Source: Akkermansiaceae bacterium (GTDB lineage Bacteria; Verrucomicrobiota; Verrucomicrobiia; Verrucomicrobiales; Akkermansiaceae). From it: DNA of 52,574 nt. Position numbers and translations under genes: made by a program. The notes under the pieces are model-generated. The model was not told where the DNA came from. It made no database searches and saw nothing but the letters and a program-made list of their open reading frames with translations. Below are positions 1 to 9,065 of this stretch, piece after piece; position 1 is the stretch's first letter; each line of letters opens with the position of its first letter. Where the stretch lies: NCBI GenBank assembly GCA_026421245.1, contig JAPKDJ010000024.1:1-52574 (forward strand). Reading direction: 5' to 3'.

Positions 1-39
1 AATTTACTGAGGCAATTTACTGAGGCAATTTACTGAGGC
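1..39. repeat. 13-nt direct tandem repeat, three copies, at the window edge
   Basis: The unit AATTTACTGAGGC is repeated exactly three times head to tail and is followed by a C and a run of eight T. The array starts at the first base of the window, so more copies may lie to the left. It is non-coding and A/T-rich. No other copy was noticed in the window. Function is unknown; it could be a slippage-generated intergenic array. From 40 to 321 I see no gene and no convincing promoter. Confidence 0.85.
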
Positions 40-321
40 CTTTTTTTTAAAAGGACAGTAATGGACTATGCTAAAATATTCTCAATCCGTCAATTTTTCA
101 TCTGATGAGGCGTGTTGGTGTAGGTTGTTTGTTTTGAGCTGGTTATGAGGTTTATTCCCGGAATTATCTGTGTCTTTTTGTGCCAAGAATGGAACGTTTT
201 GCGCGTAGCGGGATTTGAGTGAAAGAGTTTGGGAAATAGGAGCTTAAGAAAGGCGTGATCGTTGACTCTCTTCGGTCAAAGGTTGTTGAAGATCGAATTG
301 TATCAAGTTATGGGACTGAGC

Positions 322-3267
322 ATGTGCGCATCTGGAATTCGGGGGAGGAAGCTACTCTTGGGGGGAGTTCTGTTTATGGTTTCCTGTTCTCAGGATGAGA
401 AAACGGAGGCTCCTGCAGAAGTGGAAAGTGAATCTGCGGATGTGGCCTATACGACGATGGTAGAGACTGAGGAGATCATCTCGGAGCTCGTGACTCCGAT
501 CAATCGCTTGAGCAGAGCGGTTCGGAATCTGGATGTTTCCTGGAATGCCAAGCTGTTCACACCAGGAGCAGGAGTGGTGGATCTGGACCAATCTGCATTG
601 CTCTCGACAGACGAGTCTCCTGAAATCCGACACTACAAATGGCTGAGTAAAGCGCAGTCCGAGGAGTTGAAAAACTTGGAGGGAGGACTTTGGTCAATGC
701 TTTGGGCAGAGGTCCATGCTTTTGAAGATGCCCGTTTCGGCGTGCTGCGTGGAGAAATGGGAGTGCAACCCGGCACATTTTTCACGGAACTTAAATTGAG
801 TGCGCGGGGAAGAACGGTGGAGAAAGAACAAGGGGCCTGGAAGGGGAAGGTCAAAGTCTGGTGGGAGAAGGAAGACGAGGACTGGCTCATTTCTCGATTG
901 AAAATTGCGGAACTGAAATCACTCATCTCGCCTGCCCCCTTGTTCAGCGAGGTGCTGAATCGTGTGCTGACTTCGCCCGTTGATTTGGCAAAAGCGCGGG
1001 AGTCGATTCACGAACGTTATATCCGGGAAGTCTTCTTTACCGGCGGGACGAAGTTCGCCTATCCTAAGCATTATTGGGAATACATCACCAGCTGGGATTC
1101 GCTGGATCAACATACCTCGGTGTCGGTGGTGGATATCGACGAGGATGGTTGGGATGATTTTTATGTCACGGCCCGCTGGGGAAAGAACCAGCTCTGGCGG
1201 AATCGTGGCGATGGAACTTTTGAGGACATCGCGGGGAAAGTGGGCTTGGACATCGACGGAGTGTGTAATTGCTCCCTGTTTGCGGACTTTGACAATGACG
1301 GCGATAAGGATGTCTTTATCGGGCGGAGTCTCGAAAGGGGGCGCTACTATGTGAATGTCGACGGATCGTTTTTCGAACGAAGCGAGGAGGATCTGGATCG
1401 TCCTTTGCCCTATTGGACCTCCTCGATGTCGACGGCGGATGTCAATGGCGACGGACTCCTTGATTTGTATGTCTCGACCTATCGACTTCCGATTACGAGG
1501 CCTCGGAATATTCTCTCGAAACAGTTTCTAAGTCTTGAGGAACAGGAGGAATGGAAACGTCGCCGGGGATTGGATCACCCGATCTTTCGACTGACAGGTC
1601 CGCCGAATGTCTTGTTGATCAACCAGGGAGGCGGGAAGTTTTCCCAGGCTGCTCAAGCGGGAGGCGCGGACCTTTGGCTGTCGAGTTTCCAGAGCACGTG
1701 GTCTGATTATGACAACGATGGCGACCCGGATCTCTTCGTGGCGAACGATTACGCGCCGGACTACGTTTTCCGGAACGATGATGGTCAATTAACTGACGTC
1801 ACCCGCGCTGTTGCCGGGGGCGAACTGCAGGGATTCGGGATGGGGGTGACCTTGGGCGATTACAATAACGATGGCTTCCAGGATCCTTATTTCACCTACA
1901 TGTATAGCAAGGCCGGGAGCCGGATCACCGGGATGTTCGAGGGGCTGGAACAACGGATGTATGAAGGGGTGGCCGGAAATAAGCTGTTGAAAAATACCGG
2001 TAAAAAATTCGAGCCGACGGAGCTGTCGGTCTCGCAAGCGGGGTGGTCTTGGGGAGGTCAGTTTTCCGACTTAAACAACGACAGTTTCTTGGATCTTTAC
2101 GTGGCGAACGGCCTCTACACGCCACCGATAGGGACGGCGACGGAGGTGGATTTGTGAAGTAGCCTTTGGCGCTCGGTCGTGCGCTCGGACACAAATCTTA
2201 ATAAACGGTTCCTAGAAGAAGGAGTCGATGCCAGTCAGTATGCCAGCATGCCTGGCGTCTTGGACACGAGTAAGAAAGTGGATGGAAAGCCGGTGATACG
2301 AAGTCACTCTTTCAGCGGGAATGAAAGTAATAGTGTCTTCCTGAATCATGGTGGTGAGAGCTTTGAAAATATTTCGGGCCTCAGCGGTCTGGGTAGCCTG
2401 GCCGATGGTCGGGCCTTTGCTTTTTTGGATTTTGATCACGATGGCAAAAGCGACATTGTTTTGACCAATACCAACAATCCGCAACTTCAACTTTTTCATA
2501 ATAGAATCCAGGACGCCGGAAATTCCATTAATATTCGTCTGGTAGGTGGAAATCGAGGAGGGGCGCCTGACAAGACGTGGAGTTCCCGCGACGCATATGG
2601 CGCGCATGTTCTTGTGGAGGTCGCGGGGAAAACGATTCGCCGCGAACTTCGTGGTGGAGATGGCTTTGCGGCCCAGAACAGCGACACGTTGACCATTGGA
2701 ATTGGAAAATCGACAGTGGTAGACAAGGTCAGTGTCATTTGGCCTTCCGGGAAGAAATCAGTGATGGAGAAGATCGAAACCGAATCGCTTGTGACGATCT
2801 TTGAGAATCCCGGAGAGGCTGTGCCCAAAATGATTCGCCAGATTGCTGCTTCGGTTCCGAAAACGAAAACCCGCTTGCTCTCAAGGGGCCGATTGGATCT
2901 CCTGGTAAAGAAAAAGCTCAACGTCGTAGTGACCTTGGCGACCTGGTGTCCGGTCTGCCTCGGTGAAGTTTCTCATCTTCGGCGTTTGTCTGAAAGAGTG
3001 GGCGAGGATGTTGGTTTTTATGCCTTCCCGATTGATCCCGACGACGATGGGGCAAAGCTGACGAAATTCCAAAAGAAGACCAATCCTCCCTATGAAATCC
3101 TGAGTGATTCAGGTGCCGTGCAACGTGAGGCGGTTGAGAAGTTGATGATAGAAAAATTTGGAGAAATGCCTCTCCCGTCGACCTTCATTCTGGATGATCA
3201 AGGTCGTGTCCTGAAAGCGCTCAAGGGAACGCCCACTCTTTCGCAATTGCGCCTACTCAGTCAGTGA
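322..3267 (+). CDS. Candidate selenoprotein: CRTAC1-like FG-GAP/ASPIC-UnbV lipoprotein with C-terminal thioredoxin-like domain (in-frame TGA at 2155-2157)
   Basis: Seen: one reading frame of 981 residues with a single internal TGA (residue 612). Before the TGA is a lipoprotein-like signal (LFMVSC), then FG-GAP/VCBS propeller repeats rich in D-x-D-x-D-G calcium loops (for example DFDNDGDKD). The frame continues without other stops through an ASPIC/UnbV segment (GGDGFAAQNSDTLTIGIG, IWPSGKK) to a thioredoxin/TlpA-like domain with WCPVC (Cys876, Cys879). Residues flanking the TGA (E-V-D-L-TGA-S-S-L-W) match those of the paralogue at 3253-5532, which has TGA at the same codon. A downstream start at the GTG 2179 would have no ribosome site and would split the domain junction. 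Inference: TGA encodes selenocysteine in a secreted redox protein. Starts at TTG 262 or ATG 310 are possible; ATG 322 fits the signal peptide best. Without Sec decoding this would be two separate genes, 322-2157 and 2179-3267. The substrate is unknown. Confidence 0.8.
2155..2185 (+). promoter_or_regulatory. Candidate bacterial SECIS element with its UGA codon
   Basis: The UGA at 2155-2157 is followed after 17 nt by the loop GGTC (2175-2178). The arms are GGCGCTC (2168-2174) and GTGCGCT (2179-2185). They pair at six of seven positions, with a U-U mismatch next to the closing C-G pair and an outer G-U. Spacing and the GGU loop resemble the E. coli fdhF SECIS that binds SelB (known for that system). 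The paralogue on the other strand has the same architecture, with a C-G pair here replaced by A-U there. Function is inferred; no selenocysteine machinery lies in this window. Confidence 0.72.
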
Positions 3268-5532
3268 AATGAGGGGCGCTGAGCCTTCGATGGAATGAGT
3301 GCTTACCTTGCCGGAGGGCCAGCGGACTGAGATTTTTTCCAGTGTTTCATCTGCTGCCAAAGTGATGCAGAGTTTGCTCGAATTTTGAGAGGAAAGCCCA
3401 ACGCCGAGAGCTTTTTGAAGGGCCCGGGTTCCTTTGCTTGTTTTGATTGTTACCAGAGCGCCACAGGCGTCACGATTGCTTACGGTGCCAGTCAACTTTA
3501 GACGAATCATGCGTCCTGGATGGCCTGATTCGCCCAGCTTGTTGCGGAAGATACGCAGTCGTGGGGCGTTGGCGCTGGCAAGGGCGATGTCGAGCCAGCC
3601 GTCGTTGTCGTAGTCGAAAAGGGAAAATGAGCGGGCGTCTTCTTTGCCGTCAATTCCGCTGACGAGAGAGTTGTCCGTGAAGCCACCGGCGCTGGATAGG
3701 AGAAGGCGGTTGCGCTCATTTCCACTGAGGGAATTACTTCGGAAAGCCGGGCCGCCCGGATTGCTTTGTTCGACTCGCAACTGGAAGTTGAGCAGAGGGG
3801 ATTTCCAATGTTCGGAAGTACGAAATTCTGTTGATTTGGTGGGATCGGAGAGCACGACCGTGCTCCAGAAGCAACTTCACAAGTCCACTTCCGTGGCCAC
3901 CTTCTTGGGCGCGGTGTAGTAGCCGCTTGGAACGTAGAGGTCGAGGAGTCCGTCATTGTTGAAGTCAGCGAATTGACCGCCGAAGGACCATCCCGTGCGA
4001 GTCTCCGGGGCGTCCGGTTTTGCGACTTGGTGGAAAACTCCGTCATCATTACGATACATGAAGTTGCCTCGTGCCGCCACTTTGATGCGGGGGTCGACTT
4101 TGCCGACCAGATCGATAATGCGATTCCCTGCTTTGGAATACATGTTGGAGACGAAGAGATCGAGGTCGCCATCGTTGTCGTAGTCTCCGAAGGAGGCACC
4201 CATTCCGAAGGCCATCTCTCCGTCCGGGAAATGCTCGGCGTAGGCATCGACGAAGACTGGCTCGGCGGCTCCCTTCGGGGTCTCGTTTCGCAAGAAGGTA
4301 TCAGGAGAGAAATCATTGCAAACATAGAGGTCATCGTCGCCGTCGCCGTCAACGTCCGCCCAGGCTGGTTGATAGCTTTTACGCCAACGTTTAACGACTT
4401 CCCCGCCGGAACGTTCCAGCCGCCCGCCGCCGCGATTCATGAGGAGGATGTTTGGGCCGCCGCGATCATCGAAGTAGGGATGGGCAGTTGCTGAGAGGGT
4501 GTCGAGACGGGCTGCGTCTGCAGGTGGCAGGTAGCGCTCTTTCCATATGGGCCTGACATCGGTTCCGGGGGTGTAGGTGGTGAGATAGACATCGAGAAGA
4601 CCGTCGCGATTGACGTCTGCGGCCGCAGCGGAAACGACAAAGAATTGCTCGCCGAGGTCAGTGAGTTTGTGAGTCACATTTTCGAAGCTGCCCTGGTTAT
4701 TTTGGTAGTAGAGAGTGGGTTCGAGCGAGCGGCAGACCAAGGCATCGGGATCGCCATCGTTGTCGAAGTCAGCGAAGAGGCTGAAGTTGACGCAATACCC
4801 CGGGGTGAGTCCTGACTCGATGGTGACATCCTCGAAGGTTCCATCGCCCTTGTTCCGGAAAAGTTGCGGCTCGGTGTAGCGGGCAGTGATGAAGAGGTCA
4901 TCGTGACCGTCGGAATCGTAGTCGACCACGCTGACCGAGGGATACTGCTGGGCGCTCTCCATATCGGGAACATCGGCATACTCGCGTTTGGGGAGGATGA
5001 GTCTACGCTTGGTCAAAGCTTCTGTGGTGATTTCCTGATGGGCGCTGTGCTGAGCCTCCTCTCGTTCGTAGTTGGAGGGAATGGCGGTGGCGGTGACATC
5101 TTTGAAAAGAGAGCGAGGTGCCTGCACTGAGGCGAAGGCGAGAGGTTCCCAACCGATTAGGCTGAATTGTCCGTTGGGCTTCGGTTGCCAGGTCATCTTT
5201 TGAGTCGCCTTGATTCCGGTGAGTGAGCCGTCGGGATGCTTCAAGAGTCCTTCGAATTTGGTCTTCGTCACAAAAAGGGGGCCGTCGTAGGTTCCCGAGA
5301 GGATTCCGAATGAGGCATTTTTCCAGATTGAGCCTTTTTTAAGTTCAGCTTTCCATTCGTCGGGAAAGCTTTTCGTGTGGACTCCCTGCGTGATTTGACT
5401 GGCGAGTTTTTTGAGGCCGGGGGTCAGCTTCAGAACGGCTTCCTCGCTGGTGACGACGCGCTTGGCGATTTCTTCCGGAGTGTTGGCGCGGAGTGATGCG
5501 GTGAGGATGAAGAGAAGTAGGAGGGGCTTCAT
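3253..5532 (-). CDS. Candidate selenoprotein: CRTAC1-like FG-GAP/ASPIC-UnbV secreted protein (in-frame TGA at 3879-3877)
   Basis: Seen: one minus-strand frame of 759 residues with one internal TGA at residue 552. The N-terminus MKPLLLLFILTASLRA is a signal peptide. FG-GAP/VCBS repeats follow from about residue 190 (SVVDYDSDGHDDLF, ADFDNDGDPD). After the TGA comes an ASPIC/UnbV domain (RDACGALVTI, LSSQNSSKLCITL, VRWPSGKVS). It is a paralogue of the gene at 322-3267 but lacks the thioredoxin domain. The junction E-V-D-L-TGA-S-C-F-W is shared. Nearby genes use TGA as an ordinary stop, so a global code change is excluded. The gene starts 9 bp after the XylR-type regulator and is probably co-transcribed with it. 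Its 3' end overlaps the convergent paralogue by 15 bp. Sec at the TGA is an inference. Without it, the locus would be split into 3877-5532 and 3253-3855. Confidence 0.8.
3849..3879 (-). promoter_or_regulatory. Candidate bacterial SECIS element with its UGA codon
   Basis: On the minus strand the UGA (3879-3877) is followed after exactly 17 nt by the loop GGTC (3859-3856). The arms are GGAGCAC (3866-3860) and GTGCTCT (3855-3849): six Watson-Crick pairs plus an outer G-U. The hairpin is stronger than the one at 2168-2185 and has identical loop, closing pair and distance to the UGA. One stem pair is A-U here and C-G in the other copy although both codons involved changed amino acid, which suggests selection on the RNA fold. 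Confidence 0.75.
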
Positions 5533-5541
5533 GAGAGAGAG

Positions 5542-6744
5542 TTAGCGGATGGTTTGCTCGCGACGGTATTTTGCGGGAGTAACGCCGGTTTGGGTTTTGA
5601 AGGTTTTGGAGAAGTGTTGGCGGCTGGCGAAGCCGGAGAGCTCAGCGACAGCATCGACGGTGTATTCGGGGTTGCCGAGGAGACGTTTCGCGATGGCCAT
5701 GCGGGCCTCCAGAATGCTGGCGTGAATGGTGCGGCCGGTGACACTACGGAAGCGGCGTTGGAGTTCGCGGCGGGAGAGCGGAACCGAGGCCACGACGTCA
5801 TCGACTCCAATCAGACTGCCGGCATGGCGATTGATAAAGCGGGCGGCGCGGGCGACGAGGGGGTCGCTGATCGCGAGTTCGCCGGAGGACCCTCGCACAA
5901 CGAGGCGGCTGGGCGGCACGAGAACGGTGTCGGACTCCGGGGTGATGCCTTCGAGGAAGGAATTGAGCATGCGGGCGGCGCGATAGCCGATTTCAAAGTG
6001 CGCGGCATCGATGCTGGAAAGAGTGGGATTGCAAAGATTGCAGGCGACGGTGTCGTTGTTGACCCCTACGATCGCGAGTTCCTCGGGAACGGTGATTCCG
6101 AGGCGGGTGCAGGCATTTAAAAGAAGGGGCGCGATGTGGTCGCAGGAGACGAAAACCCCCAAGGGGAGCTTGAGGTTTTTGAGCCATTCTTCGATCCGTC
6201 CAGCTTCGCTCTGATCGTTGGTCTGATGCGATTTTGAGACGGTGAAAGAGGGGGGCTGTTCTCCTCGTTTGGCAGCTTCCCGACTGAAGCAACTCCCGCG
6301 CTGAACGGACCAACGGGTATCTTCGATTCCCATGAACGCGAACCGGCCAAATCCCTGCCCGATAAGATGGCGAAGGGCAACCTTGGCGATGGCATGATCA
6401 TCGGTATGAACGAGGGGAAGGGTAAGGTCATCATGATCCCCCAGGATATCGACGACCGGGATTCCCCGGGAGATGAGTTCCTGGGCGCGCTTGCATCCGG
6501 CATCGTCGTAGATTCTGGTGATGACGCCATCGATTCGTCGGTCCGGGGAGAGAGGTTCAATGTGAGACGGCCCTGAAATGGTTCCGTGAAGAAGGGCCCA
6601 GTTGCCGGCATGATGGTGAGTGTCCCAACGGTGAATCTCTCCGGAGAATTTGGCAATGCCACGGAGCATATCGCGCCCCGGGGCGATCACGGTTTCGATC
6701 TCAAGCAGGATGCATCGCCGATGTTGCTGGTTGTGGTCCTCCAT
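5542..6744 (-). CDS. XylR-type transcriptional regulator (LacI-like sensor domain with AraC DNA-binding domain)
   Basis: The product has 400 residues. Residues about 10-280 resemble a periplasmic-binding/LacI-like sensor (RGIPVVDILGDHDDLTLPLVHTDD, EELAIVGVNND). Residues about 295-395 form an AraC-type double helix-turn-helix (LSRRELQRRFRSVTGRTIH, DAVAELSGFASRQHFSKTFK, GVTPAKYRR). This order is typical of XylR regulators in Planctomycetes and Verrucomicrobia, which usually sense a sugar. The frame is open far upstream, but homology-like sequence starts at the ATG at 6744 (MEDHNQQHRRC), which I chose. The downstream neighbour is the TGA-containing gene 9 bp away, so it may control that gene. 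The ligand is unknown. Confidence 0.88.
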   Translation of the reverse strand: MEDHNQQHRRCILLEIETVIAPGRDMLRGIAKFSGEIHRWDTHHHAGNWALLHGTISGPSHIEPLSPDRRIDGVITRIYDDAGCKRAQELISRGIPVVDILGDHDDLTLPLVHTDDHAIAKVALRHLIGQGFGRFAFMGIEDTRWSVQRGSCFSREAAKRGEQPPSFTVSKSHQTNDQSEAGRIEEWLKNLKLPLGVFVSCDHIAPLLLNACTRLGITVPEELAIVGVNNDTVACNLCNPTLSSIDAAHFEIGYRAARMLNSFLEGITPESDTVLVPPSRLVVRGSSGELAISDPLVARAARFINRHAGSLIGVDDVVASVPLSRRELQRRFRSVTGRTIHASILEARMAIAKRLLGNPEYTVDAVAELSGFASRQHFSKTFKTQTGVTPAKYRREQTIR

Positions 6745-6969
6745 GGATGATTGGGCTGAAAAAGTGGTGAAGTGATTCGTTTCGTGCCAAATCGGCTGAG
6801 AGGGATACACACTCTTTTGCCCGGCTTGAATCCTATTTGGAAGCGCTAATAGAGGGTGGGCTTTGTTTTTCGAACTGATTCGAAGGATGGGCGCACTCGG
6901 TTGGGCGTTGGAATGTGTGGATTTGCGCCAGCGCGTATTCTGGGGAAACGACATTGTGATCTCTGTCTT

Positions 6970-7672
6970 CCCGGAATCATTGATCGGCCATCGTTTCTCT
7001 ATGGTGCCGAGGAATTGGAGGAACTCCGGGCTACGTGGTTCTTTCCCTGCATCCACCCATTTGCCATCGACTTTTTTTCTATTTTCGACCAACTCAGCGG
7101 CCAGGTCTCGAAATGATTTTCCGGAGTCTGCGTGCTTGTCGGGTTCTGGTCCGGCCTTGATTAAGATGCGGATGATTTGTTTGAGATGATTCAGTTGGGT
7201 AGCGGGGTCTTTTTCAGTGTAAGAATTTGAGATTCCGATCAGTGATCCATTCGAGTTTTCCTCCTTCGCTATATGGGGATGGACGGCCAGCCGGATGGGC
7301 TTCGGTTGTAAAGAGGACGACAACTTCAAGTTGGTCGCCGAAGGTGTCTCTGATTCGCTCGACGTGTGGGCAATTGTCTCGCGAGATTGGACAGGTCAAT
7401 GAGCTGTGGACAATTAAGACTGGTTTTTTCTGCCATAACTCTTCGAGTTTAATGGAGGTTCCGTCGAGGCGGTGAAGGGTGATGTTACCATGGTTTGAGA
7501 GGTCTCCCGGTTGTCTGTCCGTGATACCAAGGGCGTCGCCAGGATCGTTGAGATATCCTTCGTGTATTTTGAAACTCGGGAGAACCTTGGGGCGGCCTTT
7601 CTCTCCTGGTCCGGCGTGAAGACTCGAAATCAAGATGCCGGGGAGCCAAAGAAGAAACAAAAATGATTTCAC
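6970..7672 (-). pseudogene. Deiodinase/redoxin-like secreted protein gene, frameshifted
   Basis: The first part (GTG 7672 to TGA 7214) has a signal peptide (MKSFLFLLWLPGILISSLHA) and then a redoxin-like domain with SLTCPISRDNCPHVERI and VVVLFTTEAHPAGRPSPYS. The EAHP-x(3)-SPYS stretch resembles bacterial deiodinase-like proteins, with Cys in the position that is Sec in animal deiodinases. The frame ends after WITDRNLKFLH. A different frame then continues with protein-like sequence (YTEKDPATQLNHLKQIIRI, KWVDAGKEPRSPEFLQFLGT) to about 6970. A one-base shift near 7217-7225 would join them. This could be a true mutation, a sequencing error or a programmed shift. The 3' end is uncertain because the second frame runs on into the regulator gene. 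Confidence 0.6.
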
Positions 7673-7839
7673 CTTCCTGCGACACCAGATTCACTCAGTG
7701 ATGCAAAGGGATGTTGATCGGTGCGTGTGATATTTAGAGGCCGGAAGCAACTCCTGTGAGATGCCGGTGAAGCGAGATCGGCGAGAGCGAGGCGTGGGAT
7801 TTTCTGGTCTTCTCAAAATGGCAGTCCAAAGTTTGGGAA

Positions 7840-9024
7840 ATGATAGACAAGTTTCGCAAAGCCGCTGTATTTTCGGTTGCCGTTCTGCTGGGAGTGGGTT
7901 CCGTTGCCAGTGCTGCTGGAAAGGCAATGAAGGTCTATATTCTGGCGGGGCAGTCGAATATGCAGGGCTCGGCGCATAAGAGCACTTTTCCTGCAATTGG
8001 CGACGATCCCAAGACGGCGCCACTTTTGCAGGAGATTTTGAATGAGAAGGGAGAGCCTGTTGTTTGTGAGAATGCCTGGGTGGCTTATCAGACGACGCGA
8101 AACGGAGAAGATACCATTTTACGGGGGCAGGTGAAAGTGGGGTATGGATTCGATGACGCCCGGATTGGACCTGAATTTAGCTTTGGGATTCACATGGATC
8201 GGGCGCTTGAAGAACCGGTTTTGCTTATCAAGACCGCCTGGGGAGGGAAATCTTTGGCGGTGGACTTTCGGCCGCCGAGTGCTGGACCCTACCTTCCAAG
8301 TAAGAGAGAGGAAGAGGGTGACAATGTTCCCGCTGAAGAAAAAGTTGGCCACTATTACCGCGAGATGATCCGATTTGTCAGGGAGACGCTCAAAGACACC
8401 GGAAGCATCAGGAAGGTTGTCCCGGACTATGATGAAAAGTCTGGATTTGAGCTCGCAGGATTCGTGTGGTTTCAGGGTTGGAATGACATGTGTAACCGTC
8501 ATCACATCGAGCAGTACACCGACAACATGATTCACTTCATTTCTGATGTTCGGAAGGAGTTTGAGCAGCCGAAGCTGCCCTTCATTGTCGGCGTGCTGGG
8601 AGTTTACGGAACGGATCCGGACAGCCGTAGGTTTGACAAGGGGCTTCCGGTGACTGACTTCAGAAAGACCCAGTTTGCGGCCGTGAAACAATACGATGCG
8701 AAGGTCGCTCCAGAATTCCGAGGGAATGTCATCGCGGTCGACAGTGGGCCATTTTACGAGCTGGCTCTCAGTGAGATCTACTGGAAACGGAGAATGACGG
8801 GGAGCTGGAAACGACGTCTCAATGATGGCGAGATGACGAAAGAGAAGTATCTTGAGGAATGCACAAAGTTTGGGTTTGGTGACGGAGAAATCACGGTGGA
8901 GGAAAAACGAACTTGGGACAGATCTTCGTCGAATGCCGAGTATCACTACCTCGGCAGCGGAAAGACCTTTGTTCGATTTGGGAAGGCTCTTGCGGAAGAA
9001 ATGCTCGAGCTGGAAAAGAAGTGA
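7840..9024 (+). CDS. Secreted SASA-type carbohydrate esterase (sialate O-acetylesterase-like)
   Basis: The product has 394 residues. It has a signal peptide (VFSVAVLLGVGSVASA), then the block-I serine motif in ILAGQSNMQGS and a second motif WFQGWND. The C-terminal AEYHYLGSGKTFVRFGKALAEEM resembles the end of the SASA family (former DUF303, related to carbohydrate esterase family 6). Members remove acetyl groups from sugars or polysaccharides (family knowledge). It heads a plus-strand run with a sulfatase 41 bp downstream, which suggests that it deacetylates a sulfated, acetylated polysaccharide before or after desulfation. The exact substrate is not visible. Confidence 0.85.
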   Translation: MIDKFRKAAVFSVAVLLGVGSVASAAGKAMKVYILAGQSNMQGSAHKSTFPAIGDDPKTAPLLQEILNEKGEPVVCENAWVAYQTTRNGEDTILRGQVKVGYGFDDARIGPEFSFGIHMDRALEEPVLLIKTAWGGKSLAVDFRPPSAGPYLPSKREEEGDNVPAEEKVGHYYREMIRFVRETLKDTGSIRKVVPDYDEKSGFELAGFVWFQGWNDMCNRHHIEQYTDNMIHFISDVRKEFEQPKLPFIVGVLGVYGTDPDSRRFDKGLPVTDFRKTQFAAVKQYDAKVAPEFRGNVIAVDSGPFYELALSEIYWKRRMTGSWKRRLNDGEMTKEKYLEECTKFGFGDGEITVEEKRTWDRSSSNAEYHYLGSGKTFVRFGKALAEEMLELEKK

Positions 9025-9065
9025 CCCCTTGTAAGCAGGAAACCAATCCTCAGAAATTTATAAAA

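Noticed and set aside
2155-3879. Genome-wide reassignment of TGA to an amino acid
   Set aside because: Many clear genes in the window end in TGA, for example the sulfatase at 10442, the hydrolase at 11734 and the conserved protein at 38463.
3507-4352. 281-codon minus-strand frame overlapping the second TGA-containing gene
   Set aside because: Serine/threonine-rich shifted reading of the FG-GAP repeats; the main frame has the calcium-loop motifs.
7190-7240. Selenocysteine readthrough of the TGA ending the deiodinase-like first frame
   Set aside because: The frame after that TGA is not protein-like, whereas a shifted frame is. There is no GGU-loop hairpin at the right distance, and the catalytic position is a normal TGT cysteine.
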